Part shown: positions 45,075 to 54,828 of the stretch, piece after piece | Layout: each line of letters begins with the position of its first letter | Numbering within the stretch: position 1 is the stretch's first letter | Origin: Ruminiclostridium cellobioparum subsp. termitidis CT1112 | GTDB lineage: Bacteria; Bacillota; Clostridia; Acetivibrionales; DSM-1351 | Direction of reading: 5' to 3' | Assembly (NCBI RefSeq): GCF_000350485.1 | Contig: NZ_AORV01000065.1 | Coordinates: 124,001-188,000, forward strand | DNA: 64,000 bases | Made by a program: the position numbers and the translations under genes | The notes under the pieces: generated by a model | The model's database searches: none | What the model saw: only the letters and a program-made list of their open reading frames with translations | What the model was told of the DNA's origin: nothing

Positions 45075-45419
45075 CTACAAACCCATTAATATAGCCAGAC
45101 CATCTTCCGATGTCAGTTTTTCAAGATTGTTAAATATTCTTTCTTCATCCCAGTTCCACCACTGAAGCTTCAGCAAAAACTCAACCTTATCATCACTGAA
45201 ACGCTTTCTTATAAATTTAGCCGGATTGCCGTCATAAATCGCATAGGGTTCGATGTTCCCAACAACTGTTGAATCAGCCGCAATGATAGCTCCATCTCCA
45301 ACTTTTATCCCTGGCATGATGGTTACATGCTGACCTGTCCAGACATCATTTCCAATTATAGTATCACCTTTAAAAGGCAGATCTTCAATTGCGTTCATAC
45401 ACCAGGAATTTGTAAGCAT
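45075..45419 (-). pseudogene. 5'-truncated xenobiotic acetyltransferase (CatB/Vat-like)
   Basis: A C-terminal fragment of a hexapeptide-repeat acetyltransferase. The frame reads LPFKGDTIIGNDVW, GIKVGDGAIIAADSTVVG, IYDGNPAKFIRKRF and LLKLQWWNWDEERIFNN, a near-standard C-terminal half of streptogramin/chloramphenicol (Vat/CatB) acetyltransferases. About 100 N-terminal residues, including much of the active site, are missing. The homology begins inside the last codons of the dihydrofolate reductase gene in another frame, so the junction lies close to that stop codon. An ATG at 45419 is available but lacks a good ribosome-binding site. Confidence 0.75.
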
Positions 45420-45864
45420 ATGGATTTTTTTCGTCCCTGGGTCCCGGCTGGCTTGAAACGAGCTTCCACTGTGAGTAGTCAATCTCAGGAAAATATGTGT
45501 CTGCTTCAAAGGCATGGTCGATTTCGGTTATATACAGCTTATGGGCCAGCGGCAGAAATGCTTTATAAATTTCAGCCCCGCCAATTATAAAAACTTCACC
45601 TTCAGCCGCATATGCTTTTGCCCCGTCTATGGAATTGACAGTTATGCATCCCTCGGGTTTAAAGTCCTCGTCCCTGGTGATTATTATGTTTTCCCTGCCC
45701 GGAAGCGGCTTTCCTATGGATTCATAAGTTTTTCTTCCCATTATTACCGGTTTTCCCAGGGTTATTTTTTTAAAGTAGGCAAAATCGGCAGGCAGATGCC
45801 AGGGCATCCTGTTTCTGCAGCCCAGAGCGTTATTCTTTCCCATTGCCCAGATCATTGAAATCAT
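45385..45864 (-). CDS. folA: Dihydrofolate reductase
   Basis: A 159-residue NADPH-dependent enzyme that reduces dihydrofolate, the trimethoprim target. [23 protein letters not shown] carries the substrate loop, and [14 protein letters not shown] and [13 protein letters not shown] bind NADPH; the acidic position after PWHLPA is Asp as expected. The C-terminus FLVYERN is normal, so the gene is intact despite the acetyltransferase remnant fused behind it. Its ATG overlaps the thyA stop (ATGA). Confidence 0.96.
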   Translation of the reverse strand: MISMIWAMGKNNALGCRNRMPWHLPADFAYFKKITLGKPVIMGRKTYESIGKPLPGRENIIITRDEDFKPEGCITVNSIDGAKAYAAEGEVFIIGGAEIYKAFLPLAHKLYITEIDHAFEADTYFPEIDYSQWKLVSSQPGPRDEKNPYAYKFLVYERN

Positions 45865-46655
45865 ACTGCAACAGCTCCCTTTATGTGCGGATGCGGATCA
45901 TATTCCGTCAGTGTAAAGTCTTCAAACCTGAAGTCGAACAAATCTTTTACCTCGGGGTTTATTACCATCTTTGGCGGCGTTCTGGGCTCCCTGGAAAGCT
46001 GCTGCTTCACTTGCTCGATATGATTGAGATATATGTGTGCGTCACCCAGAGTGTGGACAAATTCGCCGGGCTTTAAGCCGCATGCCTGGGCCACCATCAT
46101 TGTGAACAACGCATAAGAGGCGATATTAAACGGCACACCGATAAACACATCGGCGCTTCGCTGGTACAGCATGCAGGAAAGCGTGCCGTTGACAACATAA
46201 AACTGGTAGAAGCAGTGGCATGGCGGCAGAGCCATATTCTCTATTTCTCCCACATTCCAGGAGCACACTATCAGTCTTCTGGAGTCGGGATTTTCCTTTA
46301 TTTGTGAAATCACCTGGCCCAGCTGGTCTATCTGCCTGCCGTCGGCAGTCCCCCAGGATCTCCACTGATGTCCGTAAACCGGCCCCAGGTCACCGTTTTC
46401 ATCAGCCCACTCGTCCCATATGGAAACACCGTTGTCTTTGAGATACTTTATATTTGTATCCCCCCTTATAAACCATAGAAGTTCATGAATTATAGACTTT
46501 AGATGAAGCTTTTTCGTAGTCAGCAGAGGGAAGCCCTCCTGCAGATCAAACCTCATTTGATACCCAAAGGTGCTGATTGTACCCGTTCCTGTCCTGTCTT
46601 CCTTTTTTGTGCCATTCTTCAATATGTGCTGGCACAGATCAAGATATTGTTTCAT
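45861..46655 (-). CDS. thyA: Thymidylate synthase (ThyA)
   Basis: A 264-residue folate-dependent enzyme that methylates d[23 protein letters not shown], the PGDFTN-like region, the active-site [11 protein letters not shown] (nucleophilic Cys) and [19 protein letters not shown] are intact. It precedes dfrA with a four-base overlap, so both are made together: ThyA generates dihydrofolate, which DHFR recycles. An 8-bp inverted repeat (46709-46743) lies upstream. Confidence 0.97.
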   Translation of the reverse strand: MKQYLDLCQHILKNGTKKEDRTGTGTISTFGYQMRFDLQEGFPLLTTKKLHLKSIIHELLWFIRGDTNIKYLKDNGVSIWDEWADENGDLGPVYGHQWRSWGTADGRQIDQLGQVISQIKENPDSRRLIVCSWNVGEIENMALPPCHCFYQFYVVNGTLSCMLYQRSADVFIGVPFNIASYALFTMMVAQACGLKPGEFVHTLGDAHIYLNHIEQVKQQLSREPRTPPKMVINPEVKDLFDFRFEDFTLTEYDPHPHIKGAVAV

Positions 46656-46802
46656 AACCCAACCCCCGTTAAATATATGTAGAATTCTCTATAAACCCGT
46701 TCAGGCAGCCGCCGACACTAAAAACATATCGAGCCGGCGGCTACTACATATTATTTCATAATTAATAATTAAACACAATGCTGATTTTTATCGTTTTATC
46801 AG

Positions 46803-48236
46803 TCAAAGCATACTGCTTTTTTTATATTTTTTAAACGATGTGAACAGAACCTCACTGCCGGAAGCAGCCAGTATAAACACAATCAATACCGCAAAATATC
46901 TGTACCTGACCTGAATCTCTATAAGCAAATGCACTCCGAAATAACACAGCAGGATTATTGAAAGCAGCTTTATTCCGGAAGGGATATCCCGGCTGGCCAG
47001 CGCTTTGATCAATCCTGTGAGCAGCAGTAAAAACACCAATATATAAAACATCTTTTCAACCCTTACAGCAACCTGTTCTGCCTTTTCCATCCGCGCCGGT
47101 GCCTTGAGTTTTCCGTTGTCATCTTCATAAAATTCCCATGCAAGAGTATCAAATTCAGCCCACATTACAAGAACCTTTGTACCAAAAAACTCCAGCAATT
47201 TATGGGGTTCAACCGAAACTCTCTCCTTTATGGTCTTTAGAGCCACTTTATTTCTCTTTGAAAAATCCTCTATCACATATATTTTATTCTGGTCATCATA
47301 GGAAAACTGCCCCTTCGACTGCTGATTCAAACCGGCAACGAACTTCCAGAGCGGAAAGTTATTGTTCAGGCCTTCGGCATTAATTCCGGTACTTTTTACA
47401 GCTGCCGACAGTCCAAGATTGGCAGTCAGATAAACCGCCACAAGAACAGCAGACAAAAGAATCTTTGCCACGCTTTTGTGGTTCAGCGCCTCTACGATAC
47501 ACCACACGACAACGGCTGTGATGATGACCGGCCCCAGGGGCCTGACCGCATTACCGGCCGCAATGAAAATAGCTGCCGCAATTCCTCTGACAAGGATATT
47601 TTTATGTTCCAGAAGCAACAGATAAATCCCCGCTAGAAACATGCAGGCTGCAAAGTGCTGATTTGTCAGAACAGCAGCCAGAAAATAAGGTGCGGGATAA
47701 ATCAAATACAAAAACGAAATAAATCTGGCGGTAAAATCATTGGACACCTTTCTCGCTATGAGGTATACCAGCATATTCGAACCTGCCATGAAAAAGCAGT
47801 TCACCAGTTTCAAAGGCAGGAGTCCTGTCCCAAAAAGCTTCATAATCCCTGCATAATATATCACGGGTCCGGTCTGATAGGCCCAGGTCTTAAAATACAG
47901 ATATTGCTCCAACGCTTTTTTCCCCTGTATCAGGTCTACAGCATATTTATAGAATAAGCTAAAATCCGAGACAGGCCTGGTATCGGCAAAAAAAGCCAGG
48001 GTTCCCTTAAATAAAAACGCCATTATAAAGACCATAATGGCGAAACTGGCAGGTAAAATATTCATTTTTAATGATAAAAACAAAACAGCAGCAAAAACCG
48101 GAATTGTGATCAGCGCATACAAAATGGAATTTGTATATACCGAAAACCACAAATTGAGAATTATTATATATGTCACAAATATAGCCGTTATAAGAATTAT
48201 AAGCTTGCTTAATACGGATGCGGGTCTGGGCTCCAT
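46803..48236 (-). CDS. Membrane glycosyltransferase, GT39/ArnT-like
   Basis: A 477-residue polytopic membrane protein with about 10-12 hydrophobic segments. A first-loop region with FADTRPVSDFSLFYKYAVDL (an acidic motif before a membrane helix) and the GPVIYYAGIMKLFG segment resemble dolichyl-phosphate-mannose mannosyltransferase-like enzymes, which use lipid-linked sugars. The last third carries a large outer loop. It follows the GT2 gene by 28 bases, so the GT2 enzyme probably makes the polyprenyl-phosphate sugar donor that this one uses. Confidence 0.85.
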   Translation of the reverse strand: MEPRPASVLSKLIILITAIFVTYIIILNLWFSVYTNSILYALITIPVFAAVLFLSLKMNILPASFAIMVFIMAFLFKGTLAFFADTRPVSDFSLFYKYAVDLIQGKKALEQYLYFKTWAYQTGPVIYYAGIMKLFGTGLLPLKLVNCFFMAGSNMLVYLIARKVSNDFTARFISFLYLIYPAPYFLAAVLTNQHFAACMFLAGIYLLLLEHKNILVRGIAAAIFIAAGNAVRPLGPVIITAVVVWCIVEALNHKSVAKILLSAVLVAVYLTANLGLSAAVKSTGINAEGLNNNFPLWKFVAGLNQQSKGQFSYDDQNKIYVIEDFSKRNKVALKTIKERVSVEPHKLLEFFGTKVLVMWAEFDTLAWEFYEDDNGKLKAPARMEKAEQVAVRVEKMFYILVFLLLLTGLIKALASRDIPSGIKLLSIILLCYFGVHLLIEIQVRYRYFAVLIVFILAASGSEVLFTSFKKYKKSSML

Positions 48237-48264
48237 TAATTACCTCTGCTTTTTAACGTCATCT

Positions 48265-49218
48265 TCATTTATTCTTATTATCCCCATCAAAACCCATTAA
48301 TTCACCGACAATATACAGCGGCCTTGCTTTTACCTCTTCATATATTCTTCCCACATATTCCCCCATAATACCTATCACTATCAGCATTACACCGTTTAAG
48401 AACAATGTCACCGCAATGGAGGAAGCCCAGCCCGAGACAACATCATTTTTTATAAATTTTTGTACAAGAACGACCACAAGGTATATAAAGCTAAATACCG
48501 ATACCAGCATTCCTACAAAAGTAGCCAGTTTCAACGGCTTGTAGGAAAATGAAAAAATCCCGTCCCCTGCAAGCTTCAGCATTTTCTTCAAAGGGTATTT
48601 GGTTTCACCGGCAAATCTCTTTTCCCTCTGATATTCAACACTGGTCTGCTTAAAACCTACCCAGCTTACAAGCCCTCTCACATACCTGGACCTCTCAGGC
48701 AGGCACTTCATGGCATCACAGACCTTTCTGTCAATCAGTCTGAAATCCCCCACGTCCACAGGAAGTTTTACATCGGTCATACTGTCAAGAAACCTGTAAA
48801 AGGTCTTTGCAGTGAACTTTTTAAAGAAAGTTTCCCCGGCTCTCTGAAGTCTTTTTCCGTATACTACTTCATAGCCTTCCTCCCACTTGTCCACCATCTG
48901 AAGAATAACTTCCGGAGGATCCTGCAGATCCGCATCTATTATGACGACGGCATCACCTTTGGCGTAGTCCATACCGGCAGTAATTGCGATCTGATGTCCG
49001 AAGTTTCTGGCAAAATTAATAACACGTACTTCTTTATTTCCGGAGGCAATTTCCTTCAGCTTGAAGTATGTATCATCCTTGCTCCCATCATTAATGAATA
49101 TATATTCCACATCCATAAAGTAATCTTTAAAAACCTCCGATAGACGTCTGTAGGTTTCGTCTATCACTTCCTGCTCATTGTAAACAGGTACTACAATCGA
49201 CAACAGCTTGTTTGCCAT
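48265..49218 (-). CDS. GT2 polyprenyl-phosphate glycosyltransferase (GtrB/DPM1-like)
   Basis: A 317-residue inverting glycosyltransferase. The N-terminal catalytic domain has SIVVPVYNEQEVI, FINDGSKDDT and DADLQDPPE (metal-binding Asp triad), and RSRYVRGLVSW in the acceptor region. Two C-terminal membrane helices (about 230-300) anchor it, the GtrB layout. It transfers a sugar from a nucleotide donor to undecaprenyl phosphate. The start MANKLLSIVVP has GGAGG five bases upstream. Confidence 0.92.
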   Translation of the reverse strand: MANKLLSIVVPVYNEQEVIDETYRRLSEVFKDYFMDVEYIFINDGSKDDTYFKLKEIASGNKEVRVINFARNFGHQIAITAGMDYAKGDAVVIIDADLQDPPEVILQMVDKWEEGYEVVYGKRLQRAGETFFKKFTAKTFYRFLDSMTDVKLPVDVGDFRLIDRKVCDAMKCLPERSRYVRGLVSWVGFKQTSVEYQREKRFAGETKYPLKKMLKLAGDGIFSFSYKPLKLATFVGMLVSVFSFIYLVVVLVQKFIKNDVVSGWASSIAVTLFLNGVMLIVIGIMGEYVGRIYEEVKARPLYIVGELMGFDGDNKNK

Positions 49219-49555
49219 ACCATCCTCCACAAGCTCCAAAAGAGCTTAGCTTATATTCATATATGATAAAATTCCAAATTAAGCCAACAAAGCACTAAAA
49301 AATATTATAACATAGCAGATAATGTGCCGCAAATAATATAAATTCTTCTGAATATGTTATCTGTGGCCTCTTGAAATCTGCATCCTCACAGAGTATCCCA
49401 ATAGAGATTATTTACATTTTTAAACGGTATTAATACATATTTGTTTTTTTTACCTTCCAGCCCGGACTCATTTCATCTGATCCTAAGATTATGGGGAGAT
49501 TTAGCCGATAACAGATTAACAGATTTTTTATATAAATTATATTGGGAGTGATATT
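49219..49555. other. Gene-free stretch between divergent genes
   Basis: 337 bases upstream of both the glycosyltransferase operon and the plus-strand hypothetical gene. It is AT-rich and must contain the promoters of both units, but no pair matches consensus well enough for me to call. No repeat or RNA element is visible. Confidence 0.6.
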
Positions 49556-49975
49556 ATGGAATTATTTGAACTAATCTCATACTTAAAGGAAACAGCAGAT
49601 TACATTGAATTTTCTTTTTATAAGAATTCTTCCGAGATCATGGGTGCCATTTCACAAAAAGGTATTGATGAAGTACTCAATATACTTACTTTAACGGAAT
49701 TAAGAAAAGGAGTCTTTGAATGTGCCACCACCTGGGAAGTCAGCCCGGATTGCTGCCTGAGCAAAAATGTAACCATTGATATGTCAGGAGAAATGATTTA
49801 TATCACTGAAACTCTGGAAAGCAGGGACAGCAAAAATTTAATAAAAACCGAAGCTGTTGCCGGCAGCGATTTTGAGAGGGAATACAGTGAAATATTAAGT
49901 ATGTTAAAGAGTAAATCGCTTAACAGAATTGAAAAAGATCTGTTAACAAAAGTTGTAGCTGCCTTTTTCAATTGA
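49556..49975 (+). CDS. Hypothetical protein
   Basis: I do not recognise this family. The 139-residue product is acidic, with no membrane segments, and looks like an alpha-beta protein with strands around FECATTWEVSPDCCLSKN and MIYITETLES. GGGAGTG lies five bases before the ATG, so expression is well supported. It is a single gene, convergent with thrS; an inverted repeat at 49992-50029 follows it but lacks a T run. Confidence 0.7.
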   Translation: MELFELISYLKETADYIEFSFYKNSSEIMGAISQKGIDEVLNILTLTELRKGVFECATTWEVSPDCCLSKNVTIDMSGEMIYITETLESRDSKNLIKTEAVAGSDFEREYSEILSMLKSKSLNRIEKDLLTKVVAAFFN

Positions 49976-50074
49976 ATAAAGTTTAAAGAAGCTGCTGGCA
50001 AATCGGTTTCCTGCCGGTTTGCCAGCTAAACCACGTGCTTCGTTTATAAATTTCAGAAAACTGCTTTTATATTA

Positions 50075-52012
50075 TTATTTAGCCCTGGTTCTGATTTCCT
50101 CCACGATCCTGTCGACAAATTCCTGGGCTGCCAAAATTCCGAGATCTCCGTCTTTTCTGGATCTGACTGCCACAGCACCGTTTTCCATTTCCTTATCGCC
50201 TATTACCAGCATATAAGGTATCTTTTCCATCTGGGCTTCCCTTATTTTGTAACCTATCTTTTCATTCCTGTAGTCAACTTCAACTCTTACACCTCTGTCT
50301 TTCAACATCTGTGCAACCTTTTGAGCAAAGTCGTGATGCTTTTCAACCAATGGAAGTATTTTTGTCTGTACAGGACACAACCAGGTCGGGAAGGCACCGG
50401 CGTATTTTTCGATCAGCATTGCAAGAGTTCTTTCATAGCAGCCGATTGAGGTTCTGTGAATAACATACGGGTGCTTCTTTTCATTGTTTTTATCAATATA
50501 AACCATATCCAGGCGTTCTCCAAGTGCAAAATCAACCTGTACGGTTATTATTGTATCTTCTTTTCCGTGTACATTTCTGAACTGGATATCCAGCTTTGGG
50601 CCATAGAAGGCAGCCTCACCCTCAGCTTCCTTGTATTCAATCTGCAGATGATCCAGAATGGTTCTCATCTTGTCCTGAACGTCCTCCCAATCCTCCGCAC
50701 TTCCGATATACTTTTCCTTGTTGTTGGGATCCCATTTTGAGAACCTGTAGGTTACATCCTCCTGTATGCCCAAAGTCTCCATCATATATTTGATAAGGTC
50801 GACAACACCCTTGAATTCCTCTTCCAGCTGTTCGGGAGTACATACCAGGTGGCCCTCGGAAATTGTAAACTGGCGGACACGGATAAGGCCGTGCATTTCA
50901 CCCGATGCCTCGTTTCTGAAAAGAGTCGAAGTCTCGCCGTACCTGATGGGAAGATCGCGGTAGCTGTGGAGCTTTGATTTGTATATCATAAACTGGAAGG
51001 GACAGGTCATAGGTCTGAGGGCCATTACTTCATCGTCCTTTTCCTCGTCACCCAGTATGAACATGCCGTCCTTGTAGTGCTGCCAGTGGCCTGATAGTTT
51101 GTACAGGTCACTCTTGGCCATAAGAGGAGTTTTTGTAATGACATAGCCTCTTCTTTCCTCTTCGTCCTCAACAAATCTTTGCAGGGTCTGTACGATCTTG
51201 GCACCTTTAGGCATAAGCAGCGGCAGACCCTGACCGATTTCTTCCACGGTTGTGAACAATTCCAGTTCTCTTCCCAGCTTGTTGTGATCACGCTTCTTTG
51301 CCTCTTCCAGCCTGGTAATGTATTCATCCAGTTCGCCCCTCTTTGGGAAAGCAGTACCGTATACCCTCTGGAGCATCTTGTTTTTTTCATTTCCTCTCCA
51401 GTAAGCACCTGCGGCACTCATAAGCCTGATAGCTTTGAGCTTTCCTGTTGAAGCAAGGTGGGGCCCGGCACACAGGTCCACAAAGTCGCCCTGCTTGTAG
51501 AAGGAAATTTCCTCTCCTTCGGGGAGGTCCTTTATGAGTTCAACCTTGTAGGGTTCGCCCTTCTCCTCCATGAATCTGATTGCTTCTTCTCTTGGGAGAG
51601 TATATCTTTCCAGGGGCAGATCTTCCTTTATTATTTTTTCCATTTCCTTCTCAAGCTTCGAAAGGTCCTCAGGTGAGAAATTCTTTTCAATATCAAAGTC
51701 ATAGTAGAAACCGTTATCAATTGCAGGACCGATTGCCAGCTTTACATTTGGGAACAGTCTTTTAACAGCCTGTGCCAGTACATGCGAGGCCGTATGCCTG
51801 TATGCGAGCCTTCCGCCTTCATCCGAGAAGGTGAGCAGGTTCAGGGAACAATCCTTTTCCAGCTTGAAATTCAGATCCTTGACCTTTCCGTCCACTTCAC
51901 CTGCAAGCGCGGCTCTTGCCAGGCCTGCACTGATACTTTCGGCAACTTGAAGTATGGAAATACCCTCCTGGTATTCCTGAACACTTCCATCTTTTAATGC
52001 TATTTTAATCAT
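50075..52012 (-). CDS. thrS: Threonyl-tRNA synthetase
   Basis: A 645-residue class II synthetase. It has an N-terminal TGS domain (about 1-60), an editing domain with HTASHVLAQAV and the metal-type VDLCAGPHL, the class II core with MTCPFQFMIYKSK and FRNEASGEMHGLIRVRQFT, and a C-terminal anticodon-binding domain (VEVDYRNEKIGYKIR). AAGGAG lies seven bases before the chosen ATG, the first not inside the T-box terminator. Transcription is governed by the T-box upstream. Confidence 0.97.
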   Translation of the reverse strand: MIKIALKDGSVQEYQEGISILQVAESISAGLARAALAGEVDGKVKDLNFKLEKDCSLNLLTFSDEGGRLAYRHTASHVLAQAVKRLFPNVKLAIGPAIDNGFYYDFDIEKNFSPEDLSKLEKEMEKIIKEDLPLERYTLPREEAIRFMEEKGEPYKVELIKDLPEGEEISFYKQGDFVDLCAGPHLASTGKLKAIRLMSAAGAYWRGNEKNKMLQRVYGTAFPKRGELDEYITRLEEAKKRDHNKLGRELELFTTVEEIGQGLPLLMPKGAKIVQTLQRFVEDEEERRGYVITKTPLMAKSDLYKLSGHWQHYKDGMFILGDEEKDDEVMALRPMTCPFQFMIYKSKLHSYRDLPIRYGETSTLFRNEASGEMHGLIRVRQFTISEGHLVCTPEQLEEEFKGVVDLIKYMMETLGIQEDVTYRFSKWDPNNKEKYIGSAEDWEDVQDKMRTILDHLQIEYKEAEGEAAFYGPKLDIQFRNVHGKEDTIITVQVDFALGERLDMVYIDKNNEKKHPYVIHRTSIGCYERTLAMLIEKYAGAFPTWLCPVQTKILPLVEKHHDFAQKVAQMLKDRGVRVEVDYRNEKIGYKIREAQMEKIPYMLVIGDKEMENGAVAVRSRKDGDLGILAAQEFVDRIVEEIRTRAK

Positions 52013-52042
52013 ATGCTGTCTCCTTTTCTCTATTTTATTATA

Positions 52043-52300
52043 AAAATAAAACTCCCGTCCTGAAGTCAATCATAAATTGACTATATAAGGACGAGAGTTA
52101 TCTCGCGGTTCCACCCTACTTGCAGCTCGTTGCATATCAAAATTTTGATATTGCAGATTATAACGTAATCACCGATCAGGCTCCGAGGTGGTTTTCGGTA
52201 AAGTGCAGGTCCGGTTACTTTCAGCTGTTGTATCCGGTCTCTGAAACCCCATTTTTTACTTACTCTTCTCATCAACGCCTTTGTCAATATAACAACAATA
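52043..52300 (-). ncRNA. T-box riboswitch (threonine) upstream of thrS
   Basis: The T-box sequence AGGGTGGAACCGCG (complement of 52104-52117) is exact. Behind it, CTCTCGTCCT pairs with AGGACGGGAG to form the terminator, followed by TTTTATTTTT (52043-52098). The 5' part (GATGAGAAGAGTAAG, AG-rich bulge) fits stem I, and an ACC triplet in GAAAACCACC is a candidate threonine specifier. Uncharged tRNA-Thr should switch it to antitermination. Confidence 0.95.
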
Positions 52301-52306
52301 TAATTA

Positions 52307-52335
52307 ATTATATTCTCACACAATTTATGTGTCAA
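52307..52335 (-). promoter_or_regulatory. Consensus promoter of the thrS T-box unit
   Basis: TTGACA (52330-52335) and TATAAT (52307-52312) are perfect with a 17-base spacer on the minus strand. Confidence 0.93.
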
Positions 52336-52376
52336 TACTTCAATAGGCCGCAGCACTTTGCCAGATATTGCCTGTA

Positions 52377-53144
52377 TCAGCAATCAGCCTGTTTTACATG
52401 ATTTGTCAGCCTGCCTATCCCCTCTATTTCCACCTCCACCACGTCACCCGGCTTCATGGGACCCACACCTTCCGGTGTTCCTGTTGTAACAACGTCTCCA
52501 GGTTCAAGAGGAATGACCTTTGAAATAAAGCTGATAAGGTAGTCGGTCTTGAATATGTGCATGGAAGTATCCCCGTGCTGCTTGACCTGTCCGTTCAAAA
52601 TCAGCTTTACATCCAGTTTGGTATAATCCAGACCGGTAACTATATAAGGTCCTATGGGACAGAAGGTTTCATAATTTTTTCCTCTGGTCCACTGACCGTC
52701 CGACTTCTGAATATCCCTCGCCGTAACATCGTTCAGACAGGTTGCTCCCAGAATATATTCGGAGGCCTGTTCCGGCTCAATATTTTTGCAGTATTTTTTG
52801 ATAACTACGGCAAACTCCGCTTCGTAATCAACCCGGTTGGATATCTCCGGCAATATAATTGAATCATCCGGCCCTATTACGGTATGAGGAAGTTTTATGA
52901 AGATGACAGGATTCTCAGGTATATCCCGGCCGGAAAACTCTTTGACGTGATCCGCATAATTCAGCCCGACAGCTACAACCTTACCCGGTTTGCAGGGTGC
53001 CAAAAGCCTGACATGGCTCAAATTGTACCTTTTATCGGTCACTGCCGGATTTTCAAAAATACTGCCCTGTATTTCGGTAATCTCATTTCCATCTAAAATT
53101 CCGTACTTTTCCATTCCATCGGCTAAAAATCTTAAATACTTCAT
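52377..53144 (-). CDS. Fumarylacetoacetate hydrolase family protein
   Basis: A 255-residue metal-dependent hydrolase or hydratase/decarboxylase. The FAH core has VAVGLNYADHVKEF, metal ligands in VDYEAEFAVVI (two Glu) and CLNDVTARDIQ (Asp), and GTPEGVGPMKPGD. Family members act on beta-diketones, oxaloacetate or acylpyruvates; substrate cannot be deduced, though acylpyruvase or oxaloacetate decarboxylase activity is common for this size. It stands alone upstream of the thrS promoter. Confidence 0.9.
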   Translation of the reverse strand: MKYLRFLADGMEKYGILDGNEITEIQGSIFENPAVTDKRYNLSHVRLLAPCKPGKVVAVGLNYADHVKEFSGRDIPENPVIFIKLPHTVIGPDDSIILPEISNRVDYEAEFAVVIKKYCKNIEPEQASEYILGATCLNDVTARDIQKSDGQWTRGKNYETFCPIGPYIVTGLDYTKLDVKLILNGQVKQHGDTSMHIFKTDYLISFISKVIPLEPGDVVTTGTPEGVGPMKPGDVVEVEIEGIGRLTNHVKQADC

Positions 53145-53362
53145 ATTAGTTACCCCCGTTCCGCGGCTTGCAGAGTCACATACCTACTTAAAACCAAATT
53201 ACTTGTTTGAGTGTTATTGAGAGCAATTATAGCACAGCATAATTTCTGCTGCAACAAAAAATCCGTATATGGTGTCCTTCTGCTGACTACTCGCCTAATT
53301 TCTTGGAAATAATATTTGTTGATGCAATTTAGTACCCTGCAAGGTAATATAGGGAGGCAAAG

Positions 53363-53512
53363 TTGAGAAACACCAGATTTAAAAGATTTAAAAAATTCAG
53401 ACATAAAAAGCTATTCAGCGTAATTCTTTTCGGTATTTTGGTGCCATTAATTTCTTTGCTGCTGGCGTATATACTGGTATCAGTACTGATATTGCCGTCA
53501 TTAACAAGGTGA
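53363..53512 (+). CDS. Small membrane protein of 49 residues (TTG start)
   Basis: A short frame I translated by hand. GGGAGG lies five bases before a TTG. The product begins RNTRFKRFKKFRHKKLF, a strongly basic segment, followed by one hydrophobic helix (VILFGILVPLISLLLAYILV) and ends LPSLTR. The layout is that of a single-pass, N-in membrane protein, or of the anchor of a larger protein (SPOR-like) that has lost its outer domain. A strong terminator 135 bases downstream on the same strand supports transcription. No known family recognised. Confidence 0.6.
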   Translation: MRNTRFKRFKKFRHKKLFSVILFGILVPLISLLLAYILVSVLILPSLTR

Positions 53513-53646
53513 TTGTTAATATTGTATATAATATTACATTATTCGACCGGCAAAATCGTTTATAAATGCCATTTGAAATACTTCATTATAATACTATAAT
53601 AAATAGTGAAAATTTAATTATATTTTCCTCCTTTAAATTATTTTAC

Positions 53647-53677
53647 AACCGGCTTGTTTATACAAGCCGGTTTTTGT
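53647..53677 (+). terminator. Terminator after the 49-residue gene
   Basis: Perfect 11-bp stem (AACCGGCTTGT with ACAAGCCGGTT) and 4-base loop, followed by TTTTGTTTT on the plus strand. Confidence 0.9.
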
Positions 53678-53722
53678 TTTACCGGATTTTAGCGGTCTGT
53701 AACCTCCAAAACGCATATTGTA

Positions 53723-54496
53723 CTAAATGCATATATGATCTTTTATTTTATCAAAGGTTTTCTGTTTTATTCCGGTTATTTTCATCAAATCGGTAACCTT
53801 CTTAAATCCACCGTTTTTATCTCTGTATTCAATAATGGCCTTTGCAGTTGCAGGTCCAACATTGGGCAGTCCCTCAAGTTCAGCCTGGGTGGCTGTATTT
53901 ATGTTTACAAGATTGGTTTTCGCATTTCCGCCTGCTTTTACCTGTTCATCCGCAATCACTGCCCCCAGGCTGTCACTGATAATATCCACACCGCTGTTCA
54001 GGATATCCGGTGTCCCGGCTTTTTTTGAGTCTGAAGCAGGGGCGGCAGTTTTTGCCTTGTTATCCGGTTGAGCAGCACTTTTAGCAGCTGCAGCTGTTTT
54101 CCCTTTGATCTTCAGCATGGTATTATCCTCCAGCCGGTAAGCCAGATTTATATTATCCAGATCAGCCTCCTTTGTGGCTCCTCCTGCCAGCCTTATGGCA
54201 TCTTCTATGACATTGCCCTTCTCAAGCATCACAACGCCGGGTTTATTTACACATCCCACAATGTAAACCTTGATGCTTTCGACTGTTTCCTCCTCCCCCC
54301 CGCTTTCCCGGTCAATACCGCTTTTTTCACTCCCCGCAGTTATTGGTGCTCTTTCTATCACCGGCTCCTTCAACGGCTGATATACCTGCTTTAAAAAGTA
54401 TCCCAGCAGGCCTGAGCCGGCAACCATTAATAAAATGACTGCTAAAAGCAACACCTTGTTGATAAAGTATTGCTTTCCAAATATGCATATTTCCAT
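53723..54496 (-). CDS. comEA: ComEA-family DNA-binding protein
   Basis: A 257-residue membrane-anchored DNA receptor. One membrane segment (about 13-34) is followed by an SLBB domain (VYIVGCVNKPGVVMLEKG, about 75-130), an Ala/Lys-rich linker, and a C-terminal helix-hairpin-helix pair (VNINTATQAELEGLPNVGPA and MKITGIKQKTFDKI). In competent bacteria it binds incoming DNA; no other com gene is here, so a competence role is inferred only. Confidence 0.92.
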   Translation of the reverse strand: MEICIFGKQYFINKVLLLAVILLMVAGSGLLGYFLKQVYQPLKEPVIERAPITAGSEKSGIDRESGGEEETVESIKVYIVGCVNKPGVVMLEKGNVIEDAIRLAGGATKEADLDNINLAYRLEDNTMLKIKGKTAAAAKSAAQPDNKAKTAAPASDSKKAGTPDILNSGVDIISDSLGAVIADEQVKAGGNAKTNLVNINTATQAELEGLPNVGPATAKAIIEYRDKNGGFKKVTDLMKITGIKQKTFDKIKDHICI

Positions 54497-54828
54497 AATA
54501 CCTCCTTAATACTTTTGAATAAAATGACATGGTTTTAAATATTGATTTCTTGCTTTAACCCAATTTTAATGGCACAAATCACAAGAATGACGCATATTAA
54601 TCTAATAAAGGCTGTTTTTTTTCGATACGCGAAATTTTAGAAATAACCTGGAAAACACTGCCGTATGCACGAATTTCAGCGGCTTAAGAAATTAAAAGAA
54701 TTGATCTATTAACATTATAATACAATTACTGTCAAATTACTATATATATAACAAATGTTGTCGAAAGGTTTCATATTTTTGGTTTTTGTTTTATACTTAT
54801 ATAAGATGTATTTTACTGAGGAGGAAAT
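54497..54828. other. Gene-free stretch between comEA and the carboxypeptidase gene
   Basis: 332 AT-rich bases between divergent genes. TTGTTT and TATACT at about 54785-54795 are too close together to be a standard promoter. No repeat or RNA element is visible. Confidence 0.6.

Noticed and set aside
46709-46743. Terminator upstream of thyA
   Set aside because: The 8-bp inverted repeat has no T run on either strand and a long loop.
53150-53404. An 84-codon minus-strand frame upstream of the FAH gene
   Set aside because: No ribosome-binding site, unusual composition, and it overlaps the better supported plus-strand small gene.
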